33,106 bases of DNA from JACRAO01 sp964490895 (GCA_964490895.1 CAZBEI010000095.1:1-33106), one strand, 5' to 3'. Numbered from the stretch's first letter, positions 15,633 to 23,490 are shown. A program made the numbers and translations. Notes: generated by a model not told the origin, from the sequence alone.

Positions 15633-16586
15633 ATGGACCGCAATTTTGCACTAGAATTTGTACGGGTAACAGAGGCCGCAGCGCTCGCCAGTAGCCGATG
15701 GATGGGCCGTGGAGAAGAAAAATCCGCAGATCATGCCGCAGTCGAAGCAATGAGGAAGATGCTCAATTCGATCCAATTTGATGGAACAGTGGTCATTGGA
15801 GAAGGCGAAAGAGACGAAGCTCCCATGCTTTTTATTGGCGAAAAAGTAGGAAAAGGCACAGGCCATCGTTTAGATTTAGCCCTTGATCCTCTCGAAGGTA
15901 CAACGATTTGTGCAAGGGGCGGAACCAATGCTTTGTCCGTAATCGCCATTGCAGAGGAGGGCAACTTTTTGCATGCTCCAGATGTCTATATGGAAAAAAT
16001 CGCAGTAGGCGGAGAAGCCAAAGGCGCAATTGATTTATCTTTGAGTCCCATAGAGAATTTAAGGAATATTGCAAAAGTTAAAAAATGCCAAGTCCAAGAC
16101 TTAACGGTCATTATTTTAGACCGCCCCAGACACAAAGATCTCATTGACGAAGTGCGCAGCAGTGGCGCCAGAATTTGGCTGATTGGAGATGGGGATGTCT
16201 CAGCAGCAATCGCTACCTGCAAAGCAGACAGTGGAGTCGATGTTTTAATGGGGATAGGGGGAGCTCCAGAGGGAGTGATTGCAGCTGCGGCGCTCAGGTG
16301 CAAGGGAGGAGATTTTCAGGGCCGTTTAGTTTTTAGTAAAGAGAGCGAAAAAGAAAGAGCTTTAAAAATGGGAATCAATGACCTCCATAAGATTTATAAA
16401 ATTGAGGAGCTGGCAAAAGGAAATGTGATGTTTTGTGCCACCGGAGTGACCGCAGGAACTTTTTTAAATGGAGTTCGCTTTTTTAGCGGAGGGGCTAAAA
16501 CCCATTCGGTCGTGATGCGTTCAGAGACGGGGACGGTAAGGTATATCGAAGCAGAACACCATTTTGACAAAAAACCAGGAGTATAA
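15633..16586 (+). CDS. glpX: class II fructose-1,6-bisphosphatase
   Basis: Metal-dependent gluconeogenic phosphatase converting fructose-1,6-bisphosphate to fructose-6-phosphate. The 317-residue length is normal for GlpX. Residues matching the E. coli GlpX metal and substrate ligands fall at the same numbers: D33 (SADHAA), E57 (IGEGERDEAP), D85 and E88 (DPLEGTT) and E213 (APEG). The ribosome site GAGGAG precedes the ATG. It sits in a coupled run between the PilZ protein and a START-like protein, with only 2-base gaps on each side, which is an unusual setting for a carbon-metabolism gene. Confidence 0.96.
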   Translation: MDRNFALEFVRVTEAAALASSRWMGRGEEKSADHAAVEAMRKMLNSIQFDGTVVIGEGERDEAPMLFIGEKVGKGTGHRLDLALDPLEGTTICARGGTNALSVIAIAEEGNFLHAPDVYMEKIAVGGEAKGAIDLSLSPIENLRNIAKVKKCQVQDLTVIILDRPRHKDLIDEVRSSGARIWLIGDGDVSAAIATCKADSGVDVLMGIGGAPEGVIAAAALRCKGGDFQGRLVFSKESEKERALKMGINDLHKIYKIEELAKGNVMFCATGVTAGTFLNGVRFFSGGAKTHSVVMRSETGTVRYIEAEHHFDKKPGV

Positions 16587-16588
16587 GT

Positions 16589-17020
16589 ATGGCTAAAGCT
16601 GAAATCAAAGAAATATTAAAAGTCAGCAAGAAAGCCCTTTTTAAAGCGATCACTTCGTACGAAAACTACCCCCAGTTTGTAGAAGGATGTAAGTCTGTAG
16701 AAGTCACCCGAATGGCCGGTGGCCAAGTTCAGGTCAAATATCGTGTATCGATTATGAAGGAAGTTTCCTATACTTTAGCACTCCAAGAAGACTTTGAAAG
16801 TGGCATTGTAAGTTGGGAACTCATCGATGGAGATGCTTTTAAAAAAAATAGTGGGGCTTGGAAATTAAAAGAACTGACTGCGAATGAGACGGAGACGACT
16901 TATTCTATTGAAGTAGAGTTTAAGGTTGCGGTGCCCGGATTTATTTTAAATAGATTGGTCAAAGGCAGTCTGCCCACTGTAATGAAAAATTTTGAAGAGC
17001 AAGCCAAGAGGTCACTATGA
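16589..17020 (+). CDS. coenzyme Q-binding/RatA-like START-fold protein
   Basis: A 143-residue protein of the COQ10/polyketide-cyclase type. It has a short N-terminal strand (AEIKEILKVSKKALFKAIT), then YENYPQFVEGCKSVEV matching the family's 'YPeFvpwc..s.v' signature, followed by alternating strands and a C-terminal helix. There is no signal peptide, so it is cytoplasmic, unlike the exported START-like protein encoded two genes upstream. In other bacteria this family includes RatA and ubiquinone-binding proteins; which applies here is open. It starts 2 bases after glpX and overlaps the next gene by 4 bases. Confidence 0.82.
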   Translation: MAKAEIKEILKVSKKALFKAITSYENYPQFVEGCKSVEVTRMAGGQVQVKYRVSIMKEVSYTLALQEDFESGIVSWELIDGDAFKKNSGAWKLKELTANETETTYSIEVEFKVAVPGFILNRLVKGSLPTVMKNFEEQAKRSL

Positions 17021-17331
17021 GCGAAGATTTGCAATCCAAAGCTGCCGAATTGGTCAAAAAAGTTTTGACGGTTGGAATTGGAGCAGCTTTTTTGACCGAA
17101 GAGAGCCTCCGTTCTATGATTTCCGAATTTAAACTTCCCAAGGAGTTATTGACTGGGTTATTAGAGTCTGCAAATAAAACAAAGAATGATTTTTTTCAGA
17201 AACTGTCTTCGGATGTCATCGAGAGAGTGACCCTAAAATTTGATGTTAAAAAATTGATGGAAGAAATTTTAGCCAAACATGAACTAGATTTTCAGATAAA
17301 AGTCAGATTTAACCCAAAAACTAAGCTCTAA
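17017..17331 (+). CDS. small helical protein, phasin-like
   Basis: A 104-residue protein of unknown function. The segment VKKVLTVGIGAAFLTEESL followed by an amphipathic helical stretch (residues 40-75) is reminiscent of short phasin/PhaI-like proteins, whose pattern is 'ALGAAFMTEEKI...LPKE.l'. The C-terminus is beta-like (LDFQIKVRFNP) and basic. It is translationally coupled to the START-fold gene through a 4-base overlap and is the last gene of the run. It ends 4 bases inside the convergent HD-GYP gene. No polyhydroxyalkanoate synthase is visible in the window, so a granule role is unsupported. Confidence 0.65.
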   Translation: MSEDLQSKAAELVKKVLTVGIGAAFLTEESLRSMISEFKLPKELLTGLLESANKTKNDFFQKLSSDVIERVTLKFDVKKLMEEILAKHELDFQIKVRFNPKTKL

Positions 17332-18338
17332 AGGTGGCCACCGTAGATAAGAACCAGCTCCTTAAAGATATCTGTGTCTATTTTATGCTCCAGGTTATCT
17401 TTCATGAACTCAAAAGCTTCAAAAATTGTTTTAGCTTTTGAGTAAGTGCGATCTGTCGTCAGTGCATTAAAAATATCACTAATGCACACAATCTTCGAAA
17501 AAATGTCTATTTGCGCTTCTTTGAGTCCTTGAGGGTAGCCTGTTCCATTGCGACTTTCGTGATGCTCCAAAATAGCTCGCTTTGCTCTAAAGCTAATCTT
17601 TGGGTTTTCTTTTACAATATTATAGCCTTCTCTAGAGTGTTGCCTCATCTCCTCCCATTCAAGATCTGTCAGGGGTCCCGTTTTATTAATAACTTCCTTT
17701 CGAATTCTAACTTTTCCAATGTCATGGAGCAGTCCTGCCAATCCTAGATCATGGAGATCTGCTTCTTTTTCCAAACCTACTTTTTTCCCTAAAATAATAG
17801 AGTTAACTGCCGTTCCAACAGAGTGTTGCAAGGTGTAGGGATCATGGCTCGAAAGACGCATCAAGAGCAAATAAGCTTTTGGGTCTTTCATCATGACATA
17901 GACAAAAGACCTCACTACTTTGATACTTTTGTTGATGTTCTCAGGAGAGGGGTTTGTGAAAAGATTTTCGACCACTTTGATGGCACTGCGTCTTAAGATT
18001 TCAGCTCTTTTTTCTGCCGGCAAGGCATTGGATGCGTCATTGGGTTTGACGATGATTCCTTCGACATGTTTTTGAATAGGTTCTAAGTGTTCTTCTTTGA
18101 CCCAAATAAAATCATGCAAACTCAGGACTAAAGGCGAATAGGATTCTTGTGCAGGTTTTAAGATCTCAAACCTATCCCCTTTCAAAATATAAAAAGGGAT
18201 ACTCGGGAGTGAAGGCATGTAGACATCCACTTTCTCTATAAAAATCGAGGTTGGAATTTCTACATGCTTCTCTTTACGCCTCAGGGTGTCCGAATAGACA
18301 TCTTCGAGCGCTTCTACAAAACCTTTTTTAAGTGCCAT
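17328..18338 (-). CDS. HD-GYP domain protein (predicted c-di-GMP phosphodiesterase)
   Basis: A 336-residue protein. Residues 1-110 are an N-terminal domain of no recognised type. Residues about 145-330 are an HD-GYP domain with H172, HD at 205-206 (LLHDIGKVRI), HHE at 259-261, NGTGYPQGL with GYP at 267-269, and D288 (SDIFNALTTDR). All expected metal and GYP residues are present, so hydrolysis of c-di-GMP is likely. There is no receiver domain or membrane segment. Its stop overlaps that of the convergent operon containing a PilZ effector, which makes a shared signalling role plausible but unproven. Confidence 0.9.
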   Translation of the reverse strand: MALKKGFVEALEDVYSDTLRRKEKHVEIPTSIFIEKVDVYMPSLPSIPFYILKGDRFEILKPAQESYSPLVLSLHDFIWVKEEHLEPIQKHVEGIIVKPNDASNALPAEKRAEILRRSAIKVVENLFTNPSPENINKSIKVVRSFVYVMMKDPKAYLLLMRLSSHDPYTLQHSVGTAVNSIILGKKVGLEKEADLHDLGLAGLLHDIGKVRIRKEVINKTGPLTDLEWEEMRQHSREGYNIVKENPKISFRAKRAILEHHESRNGTGYPQGLKEAQIDIFSKIVCISDIFNALTTDRTYSKAKTIFEAFEFMKDNLEHKIDTDIFKELVLIYGGHL

Positions 18339-18400
18339 TTTGGTATTTTACAGCATGCGCAGTATCTCTCAACTAAGAATATCCAACTGTCTACTTTTTA

Positions 18401-18438
18401 GGCAGGGCCAAGAAGATGCCAAATGGCCCTGCCTTTTG
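18401..18438 (+). terminator. strong hairpin, plus-strand terminator-like
   Basis: A perfect 10-bp GC-rich stem, GGCAGGGCCA (18401-18410) with TGGCCCTGCC (18424-18433), encloses a 13-base loop and is followed by TTTTG. No plus-strand gene ends immediately before it. It lies just upstream of a sigma-54 promoter, so it may stop read-through from the 14.4-17.3 kb operon and insulate that promoter. Confidence 0.55.
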
Positions 18439-18498
18439 TAACTCTTTGAAATTAGTAATTAATTTTAATTTAAGAATGGAGTAAAAAAAATTAAAATC

Positions 18499-18514
18499 TG
18501 GCACCAGAATTGCT
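18499..18514 (+). promoter_or_regulatory. sigma-54 (RpoN) promoter
   Basis: TGGCAC, five bases, then TTGCT: a match to the sigma-54 consensus TGGCAC-N5-TTGCW with GG and GC eleven bases apart (18500-18501 and 18512-18513). It is intergenic and correctly oriented. Transcription should begin near 18524, giving a leader of about 57 bases before the ATG at 18581. Sigma-54 promoters need an enhancer-binding activator; its upstream site was not identified. Confidence 0.78.
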
Positions 18515-18534
18515 TTACTTAGAGGGAGGTAACG

Positions 18535-18554
18535 GCTGAACCAGTAGGTTCAGC
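18535..18554 (+). promoter_or_regulatory. leader hairpin of the sigma-54-driven gene
   Basis: GCTGAACC-AGTA-GGTTCAGC is a perfect 8-bp stem with a 4-base loop inside the predicted 5' leader, starting about 11 bases after the expected transcript start. It is not followed by a T run. It may stabilise the mRNA or affect translation; the ribosome site AGGAG lies further downstream and stays outside the stem. Confidence 0.5.
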
Positions 18555-18580
18555 AAAGTAGGTCGTGAGAGGAGTGATCT

Positions 18581-18922
18581 ATGTCAGCATCTCGGGATAA
18601 AAATCAGAAGTTTACATTTCTTTATTCGAATCTTTATCAGATTTACAAAAATGAAAAATCTGAAGTCTTTGATAAAGAGGTGCCCTCTACACCTTTGGGT
18701 ATGCACAGTAACAATAGAGTTTTAAAGGCAGAAGATCTCAACAGCAATCCATCTTTTCCTATTAAAGTGACAAATTTCAGACCTCTAGAGTTATCCCGCA
18801 CTGTCTTATCCAGAGTCTCTGACCCCGTGCAGAACCTAAAGAAAAATATACAGGAACTCTCTGAATTGCATTCACGTCTAAAGTTTATGCTGAAAGAGTT
18901 AGAAGATCTGATCAAAGAATAA
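18581..18922 (+). CDS. unknown 113-residue protein under a sigma-54 promoter
   Basis: Not recognised. The protein has no signal peptide or membrane segment. The N-terminal part is polar with FTFLYSNLYQIYKNEK, the middle is proline-containing and probably extended, and residues about 80-113 (VQNLKKNIQELSELHSRLKF onward) are a heptad-like helix suited to a coiled coil. A good ribosome site (AGGAG, 7 bases before the ATG) and a sigma-54 promoter with a hairpin leader support a real, regulated gene. It is tail-to-tail with the coiled-coil/Hsp20 gene, 9 bases between stops. Confidence 0.78.
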   Translation: MSASRDKNQKFTFLYSNLYQIYKNEKSEVFDKEVPSTPLGMHSNNRVLKAEDLNSNPSFPIKVTNFRPLELSRTVLSRVSDPVQNLKKNIQELSELHSRLKFMLKELEDLIKE

Positions 18923-18931
18923 CTACTTTGT

Positions 18932-20140
18932 TTACGTCAGAGGTTTGTCATTCTTTGCAGGCATACTTAGGGTGTCAGCTCGTGGTAAATGATCTGGAAA
19001 ATTCGGCTTTTGGTACTTAGCTTTTTCAATCTCAGGCTTACGATAAGGCTCATAGGGATGATTTTTTCCTATTTTTGGAATCCTCACAACCAACTGTTCC
19101 CCCTCGAAACTTCGTGTGAGCGCTTTTCCGTCTACGGGAGTCCCTAACGGTAGGCTTTCGCTAAAGGACTGATAAGAAGCTGTCGAGATTTCATGATTCG
19201 GAGAAAGCTCTAACTTTTCCTCATTTCTCCTTCGTCCTGAAATCACCACTTGATTCCCTCGAATCGCAATCGAAAGATGCTCCCTCTCATGCTCTGGAAT
19301 GTTTGCTCTCAAAACATAAGTGTCTTCGTTTTCCTCAAGTCCAATATTGAGGTGGATCAGCTTATAAAAAGGGTCACTCTGTCTGTTCGCATAAGCTTCT
19401 AGCTTTTCCGAATGATCCTGTCTGAGTTGTGCCAACGTTTGAGTTGCTTGATTTTCGAGGTTTATTAAGGCTATGTTTTGATTTTGGAGTGTTTCTTGAT
19501 ATTTTTCCTGAAATTTTTGATCTGCTTGCTCAGATGCTGTCAAAGCATTAGTTTTCATGTCTTGATATTGTTTTTGTGAGTTCTCATGGAGAGTCAAATA
19601 TTTTTCCTCCATGTCTTTTTGGTTCTGATTTAAATTGCGTTCGTTTTCAGTATGAGTGAGTTCGAATTCTCCAAAGTGCCTTTTTTGTTCAAATTGAGAT
19701 GAGTTTGCCAGGTTTTTTTTAAGTTCTTCTAGTTCTTGATCTCCTTTTCTCTGTGTGGAAAGAAACTGGTCTTTGTAATAATTTTGAGCTCGCGCAATAT
19801 CGTGATCTCCTTCGCGCTTGAGTCGATTTAATTCAGCTTGTTGTTTGTTTTGTAGTTCTCTTAATTCTTCGTTCCCTTTATTTTTTTGGGTTTCTAAAGT
19901 TCCTTGAGATCGAGCTTCTTCGTCTGCACTTTGTCTATAATAGGTTTCTCTTTTCATTTCTGATTGTCTTTGTAAATCGCGCTCCATTTCTTCTGACTGT
20001 CTTGTGGACAGTTGAATTCGATCTAAGGCTTCTTCTTGTTCAGTGGATTTTTTTAATTCGGGTTTAGGTGGAGATTGTTTTTGATGTTGAATTACGAGAG
20101 GTCTTATTTTGCTCAAATTAACTGAGGAAATATCACTCAT
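18932..20140 (-). CDS. long coiled coil fused to an Hsp20/alpha-crystallin-like domain
   Basis: A 402-residue cytoplasmic protein. Residues about 35-250 are highly charged, Gln/Glu/Lys-rich and proline-free, as in a continuous coiled coil. Residues about 256-356 resemble an alpha-crystallin domain: DTYVLRANIPEHEREHLSIA, then NQVVISGRRR, then SFSESLPLGTPVDG and EGEQLVVRIPKI, matching the small-heat-shock pattern 'y.v.adlPG...edi.v....L.I.g.r' and 'f.r...LP..vd'. The last 45 residues are proline-rich and basic. Ordinary small heat-shock proteins are 140-200 residues, so the coiled-coil extension is unusual. The start ATG has the ribosome site AAGGA. Chaperone activity is inferred from the domain only. 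Confidence 0.75.
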   Translation of the reverse strand: MSDISSVNLSKIRPLVIQHQKQSPPKPELKKSTEQEEALDRIQLSTRQSEEMERDLQRQSEMKRETYYRQSADEEARSQGTLETQKNKGNEELRELQNKQQAELNRLKREGDHDIARAQNYYKDQFLSTQRKGDQELEELKKNLANSSQFEQKRHFGEFELTHTENERNLNQNQKDMEEKYLTLHENSQKQYQDMKTNALTASEQADQKFQEKYQETLQNQNIALINLENQATQTLAQLRQDHSEKLEAYANRQSDPFYKLIHLNIGLEENEDTYVLRANIPEHEREHLSIAIRGNQVVISGRRRNEEKLELSPNHEISTASYQSFSESLPLGTPVDGKALTRSFEGEQLVVRIPKIGKNHPYEPYRKPEIEKAKYQKPNFPDHLPRADTLSMPAKNDKPLT

Positions 20141-20276
20141 GAGTTTTTTCCTTAACGCGTTGAATTGTATTATTTCTCTACAATTCTCTCTACTTACTTT
20201 AGTTTAACTGATCTTTAGGTTTTTACAACACAGAGCGTGTTTGACTCTGCGCACTTTTCACCGTTACAATAAGAAG

Positions 20277-21209
20277 ATGAGCAAGCTCTTCTCAAAGAAG
20301 GGACAAGAGCGTCGAAAAAAGCCAAGGAGTGGCAAAAGCACCACCAAAGGGCTCTCTGACCCCATCTGTTTATTTTGTGAAAAAACTTTAGGGAAAAAGG
20401 AGAAAGCCCTTTTTGTGGAGGAGGAAATCGGGAGAATTTTTTGTTCCGAAGATTGCATCACAGATTACTTTACTCCAGAAGTAGAAATATTAGAAAAAGA
20501 GTATAAAACCACTCTCAAAAGTGACGATTTGGTTGGAATCGAAAAGGAAAAACTAGCTCATCTGCGGTGGCTCACCCTTCAGGAACCAGGCGAGACATGG
20601 AGGCAAAAAACACCTTCTGGAGACCTTCGTTACACGTTGATTTCTGAGTTTCAGCCCATCGACAAACCCATCTGGTACATCTGTATTTGCTTGTTTCTAA
20701 GGGGAGAGCCTAGTTTTCTTTATTTGGCTTTTCCGACCAAAAACCCTTCGCTTGTGGATCAGTACCGTAGGGGAGAGCAGATCAAGACAACACATTCTAA
20801 AAAGGCTCAGGATGTTCCACAAGATCGACTGGCAGAGAGTTGGACACAGGAAGAAACCGACCGGGCGAGGTTTTTACAAGACCGGAAAAAAGACGATATC
20901 CCTATTGAGGAGTTTGGGCTCTACGATGCCTGTTTTGACGAAACCCTCGAAAACCCAGACGAAGTGTGGGCCATCGAAAAAGATCTAAAACATAAAAAGA
21001 AAACGTATCACTTTATTCGGTTTTATCCGGATGATCACCCCTCAGGTATGTGGTTTATCATCCTTGCTAAAGAAACAGAGGATGAAGACGAGATTGAAAT
21101 TTTAGAGGCCTTTCCAACACGGGACGCAACAGTGGTTGAGTACTTTAGAAGAGGCAACCAGGAAGTGGGAATCCAAGATAGTCCAAACACCAGTCGAATG
21201 GTGCACTAG
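20277..21209 (+). CDS. zinc-finger protein with two tandem copies of an unknown domain
   Basis: A 310-residue protein from the ATG at 20277; a TTG at 20241 is in frame, but the extra residues look non-coding. After a basic N-terminus (1-25), a Cys4 knuckle, C31-xx-C34 and C56-xxx-C60 (CLFC / FCSEDC), suggests a treble-clef or MYM-like zinc site. Residues about 95-169 and 214-297 are diverged copies of one domain: TLQEPGETW (100-108) matches TLENPDEVW (223-231), and AFPTKNPSLVDQYRRGEQ (151-168) matches AFPTRDATVVEYFRRGNQ (279-296). The 'NPDEVW...AFPT...y.RG' pattern faintly recalls BECR-fold nuclease domains of phage and toxin proteins, but I cannot confirm that. Its stop abuts the convergent lipoprotein stop. 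Confidence 0.75.
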   Translation: MSKLFSKKGQERRKKPRSGKSTTKGLSDPICLFCEKTLGKKEKALFVEEEIGRIFCSEDCITDYFTPEVEILEKEYKTTLKSDDLVGIEKEKLAHLRWLTLQEPGETWRQKTPSGDLRYTLISEFQPIDKPIWYICICLFLRGEPSFLYLAFPTKNPSLVDQYRRGEQIKTTHSKKAQDVPQDRLAESWTQEETDRARFLQDRKKDDIPIEEFGLYDACFDETLENPDEVWAIEKDLKHKKKTYHFIRFYPDDHPSGMWFIILAKETEDEDEIEILEAFPTRDATVVEYFRRGNQEVGIQDSPNTSRMVH

Positions 21210-21770
21210 TTACTTAAACTTCCCAAATGAAAAAGGTGGGCATGGTTTTGTTTTGTCGTTTATGCAAAGAAGCATTTTGTTCAGATAATGAAACTCTACA
21301 ATCATCACTGCGTTAAAATCGGAAACTTTAAAATGCATTTTAAAGCCATCTTTGCTGACATGAATACGCTCATAGGCAAAAGATTTTTTTTCAATGTCAG
21401 GTTTGAGCAAAATATTATCTGCGTCAACGTACTGAACTGGAAAAATACAGACGTCATTTAATTTCTCGTTTTCACTGGTCTCTCCATGAAAAAGCAAATC
21501 ATTTAATGAAGACACATGGTAGCAAGCTTTGTATTTGCCACTTCCGTCCATTTCTTCGTCAAAGTGAGGGAGTACGTTGGCTTCGGCCGGGCAAACAAAC
21601 TCATTTTCAACTTGCTCTAACCTCACAGGATCCAATTGAGTTGGAGAGTTTGGAAAAGAGTCTTTCGAAAGCGCAGGTGGGCGTCTACCCAGCTCGGCAG
21701 GTCCGCAGCCTGCCAAAACAGCTGCAAGAGCTGGGATGATGAGAAATAATATTTTTTTAAATGCGCTCAC
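21210..21770 (-). CDS. predicted lipoprotein
   Basis: A 186-residue protein of unknown function with a type II signal peptide: charged MSAFKK, a hydrophobic core, then the lipobox LAGC with the modified Cys at about residue 22. The mature part begins GPAELGRRPP and contains several cysteines (VCPAE, KACYH, DVCIF, LLCIND, PCPP) that could form disulfides in the periplasm. The start is a GTG with a strong ribosome site AAGGAG spaced 6 bases. It lies downstream of lnt, the enzyme that would add its third acyl chain, on the same strand. Gly at +2 does not predict retention in the inner membrane by the E. coli rule. Confidence 0.8.
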   Translation of the reverse strand: MSAFKKILFLIIPALAAVLAGCGPAELGRRPPALSKDSFPNSPTQLDPVRLEQVENEFVCPAEANVLPHFDEEMDGSGKYKACYHVSSLNDLLFHGETSENEKLNDVCIFPVQYVDADNILLKPDIEKKSFAYERIHVSKDGFKMHFKVSDFNAVMIVEFHYLNKMLLCINDKTKPCPPFSFGKFK

Positions 21771-21780
21771 TTTTACTCCT

Positions 21781-21804
21781 TGCTTAATACACTGCTTAAT
21801 ACAC
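21781..21804. repeat. 12-bp tandem direct repeat
   Basis: TGCTTAATACAC occurs twice back to back, immediately upstream of the ribosome site of the lipoprotein gene. Two copies could be a slipped-strand site changing leader length, or a binding site; no more can be said. Confidence 0.5.
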
Positions 21805-21889
21805 TTACAGATAGAGTAAGCAAAACTTGTGCCGATAAAATACCCTGTAAAATTAAGGGGATAAGTTTTAGAAACTGTAGAAGAATCAG

Positions 21890-23479
21890 TCAGTTGTCGA
21901 GTTGTGAGGGTTTTTTGGAGAAGGATTTAAAAATCAAGCAGAGCCCCACCAGGAGCGAAAAATACTTAAACCAATCCCCCCAGGCAAGCATCAGTGTAAA
22001 GAGGGGCGGTAGGATGGGCACCTTTAAATTTAAAATTTCTTCTTTATTTAAAGAAGACGGGTGTTGAATGCTCCCATCTGGCAAAATAAGGGCCGAAACA
22101 CCAGTATTTGTGGAGCGGACTTGAGGTGTTCTGCTCTCAATGCTCCTAAAGGCAGACAGGGCCAAGTGCATGTAGGGTTCTCCCTCAGGGCCAAACCAGG
22201 AGTCATTGGTGACATTGAGAATCACTTGGGAGCCCATTCGAACGGCGTCTAAAATAAAAGAGGGGAAAAGTGCTTCGTAGCAAATAATGGGGCTTATTTT
22301 AATCTCTCTGGGATTGAGTTTAACAGAGTAAACTTTAGGCCCTTGGCCGCGGCCAAAGTTTCCAACCTGTGGAAAGCTTGTTTTTAAAAAAGAAATCCAA
22401 TCAGCTCCAGGGATGTACTCCCCAAAAAGAAGCAAAATACTTTTGTGATAAATTTGTAAATCACTTTCTTTTGTAAAGGGAGACAAGATAAAAAAAGAGT
22501 TATAGTCTTTACCCTTAAAAGTGTCATAACCTCCAAAAAGCAAGGGGATGTTTTGTTCGCGCACAAAATCAGTGAGAGCCAGGTCTCTGTTTTTTTCGGT
22601 GAGGGTCTCTGGATTACGAAAGGTAGAAGGGTAGGAGGTCTCAGGCCAAACTAAAACATCGGGTTTGGGTGTGAGTTTTAGGGCCTGATATGACAGTTGA
22701 TAGTAAGCATTGAGGACTTTTTCTGCAGCTCCGGTCACACCACTTTCTGCAGCGACCTTGTCAAAATCTCCAATGTTGGCTTGGATGACCCCGATCTGTA
22801 CATGCTCTTTATTTTCTTTTAGAATTTTCTGTATTTGTTCATTCCGAAAATACCCATACGTTGTATTTAGGCTTAAAAAAAGAAGAGCAGGAAGCATGGC
22901 AAGGGCATTTTTTTTGCTCCAAAAAGGTTTTTCCAGGAGGATTAAAAAAAGAGAAAAATTGATCAAAAAAATAATAAAGGTGAGCAAACCCACTCCGCCT
23001 AGATCTGCAGCTTGTCTCTGAAGTGATGAAAGATAGAGGGCGTGGCCCAGAGTGTCTAAAAATAGTTTTGGTAAAAATGAATCGAGACCTACGTATACAA
23101 AAGAGAACAAGAAAATGAGAGCATATTTTTGAATGAGGGTCGAAGGTGTTTTTTTGTTAAAACGATAAAACAATAAAGCAAACATAGGAAATTGAGGCTG
23201 ATTAAAGGTCGAGAATAAGAGCAGGCCTAAAACATTAAGGGGTAGGGGCACATTGCCATATTCGCGAAGAGCGTAGGCCACCCAATAAAAACATCCAAGC
23301 GACATAAAAAAACTAAGCCAGATGCCTTCGATGAGCGCACTTTTGTAAGAGTTCACTTTTTTTAAAGAAAAAAACCAAGGGATCAAAGCAAACCATGTCA
23401 AAAACGAAAAGCTCCATGGCGGAAAAGAAAAAACAAGGAGTGCTGCACTTAAAATAGTTGTTTTATTTGGAGGTTTCAC
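21890..23479 (-). CDS. lnt: apolipoprotein N-acyltransferase
   Basis: Inner-membrane enzyme that N-acylates the lipid-modified cysteine of lipoproteins after signal peptidase II. At 529 residues it matches Lnt. It has hydrophobic helices in residues 8-205 and one near the C-terminus, and a periplasmic nitrilase domain with the catalytic triad E280 (VWPETSYPS), K346 (YHKSILLLFGEYIPG) and C400 (SPIICYEALFPSF). RSTNTGVSALI near residue 470 is also characteristic. The start is a GTG only 2 bases after AGGAGG, an unusually short spacing. It starts 11 bases after the subtilase stop. Confidence 0.95.
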   Translation of the reverse strand: MKPPNKTTILSAALLVFSFPPWSFSFLTWFALIPWFFSLKKVNSYKSALIEGIWLSFFMSLGCFYWVAYALREYGNVPLPLNVLGLLLFSTFNQPQFPMFALLFYRFNKKTPSTLIQKYALIFLFSFVYVGLDSFLPKLFLDTLGHALYLSSLQRQAADLGGVGLLTFIIFLINFSLFLILLEKPFWSKKNALAMLPALLFLSLNTTYGYFRNEQIQKILKENKEHVQIGVIQANIGDFDKVAAESGVTGAAEKVLNAYYQLSYQALKLTPKPDVLVWPETSYPSTFRNPETLTEKNRDLALTDFVREQNIPLLFGGYDTFKGKDYNSFFILSPFTKESDLQIYHKSILLLFGEYIPGADWISFLKTSFPQVGNFGRGQGPKVYSVKLNPREIKISPIICYEALFPSFILDAVRMGSQVILNVTNDSWFGPEGEPYMHLALSAFRSIESRTPQVRSTNTGVSALILPDGSIQHPSSLNKEEILNLKVPILPPLFTLMLAWGDWFKYFSLLVGLCLIFKSFSKKPSQLDN

Positions 23480-23490
23480 TCCCTCCTATT

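Noticed and set aside
15731..16303. Several long minus-strand open frames opposite glpX
   Set aside because: glpX has every catalytic residue at the family positions; the antisense frames are by-products of its codon use.
17332..17341. GGTGGCCACC palindrome at the convergent ends near the HD-GYP gene
   Set aside because: It has no loop or T run, and lies in the coding end of the HD-GYP gene; too short to call a terminator or operator.
21780..22067. Plus-strand open frame of 95 codons
   Set aside because: Most of it is antisense to the C-terminus of lnt, and its sequence shows no protein-like pattern or ribosome site.
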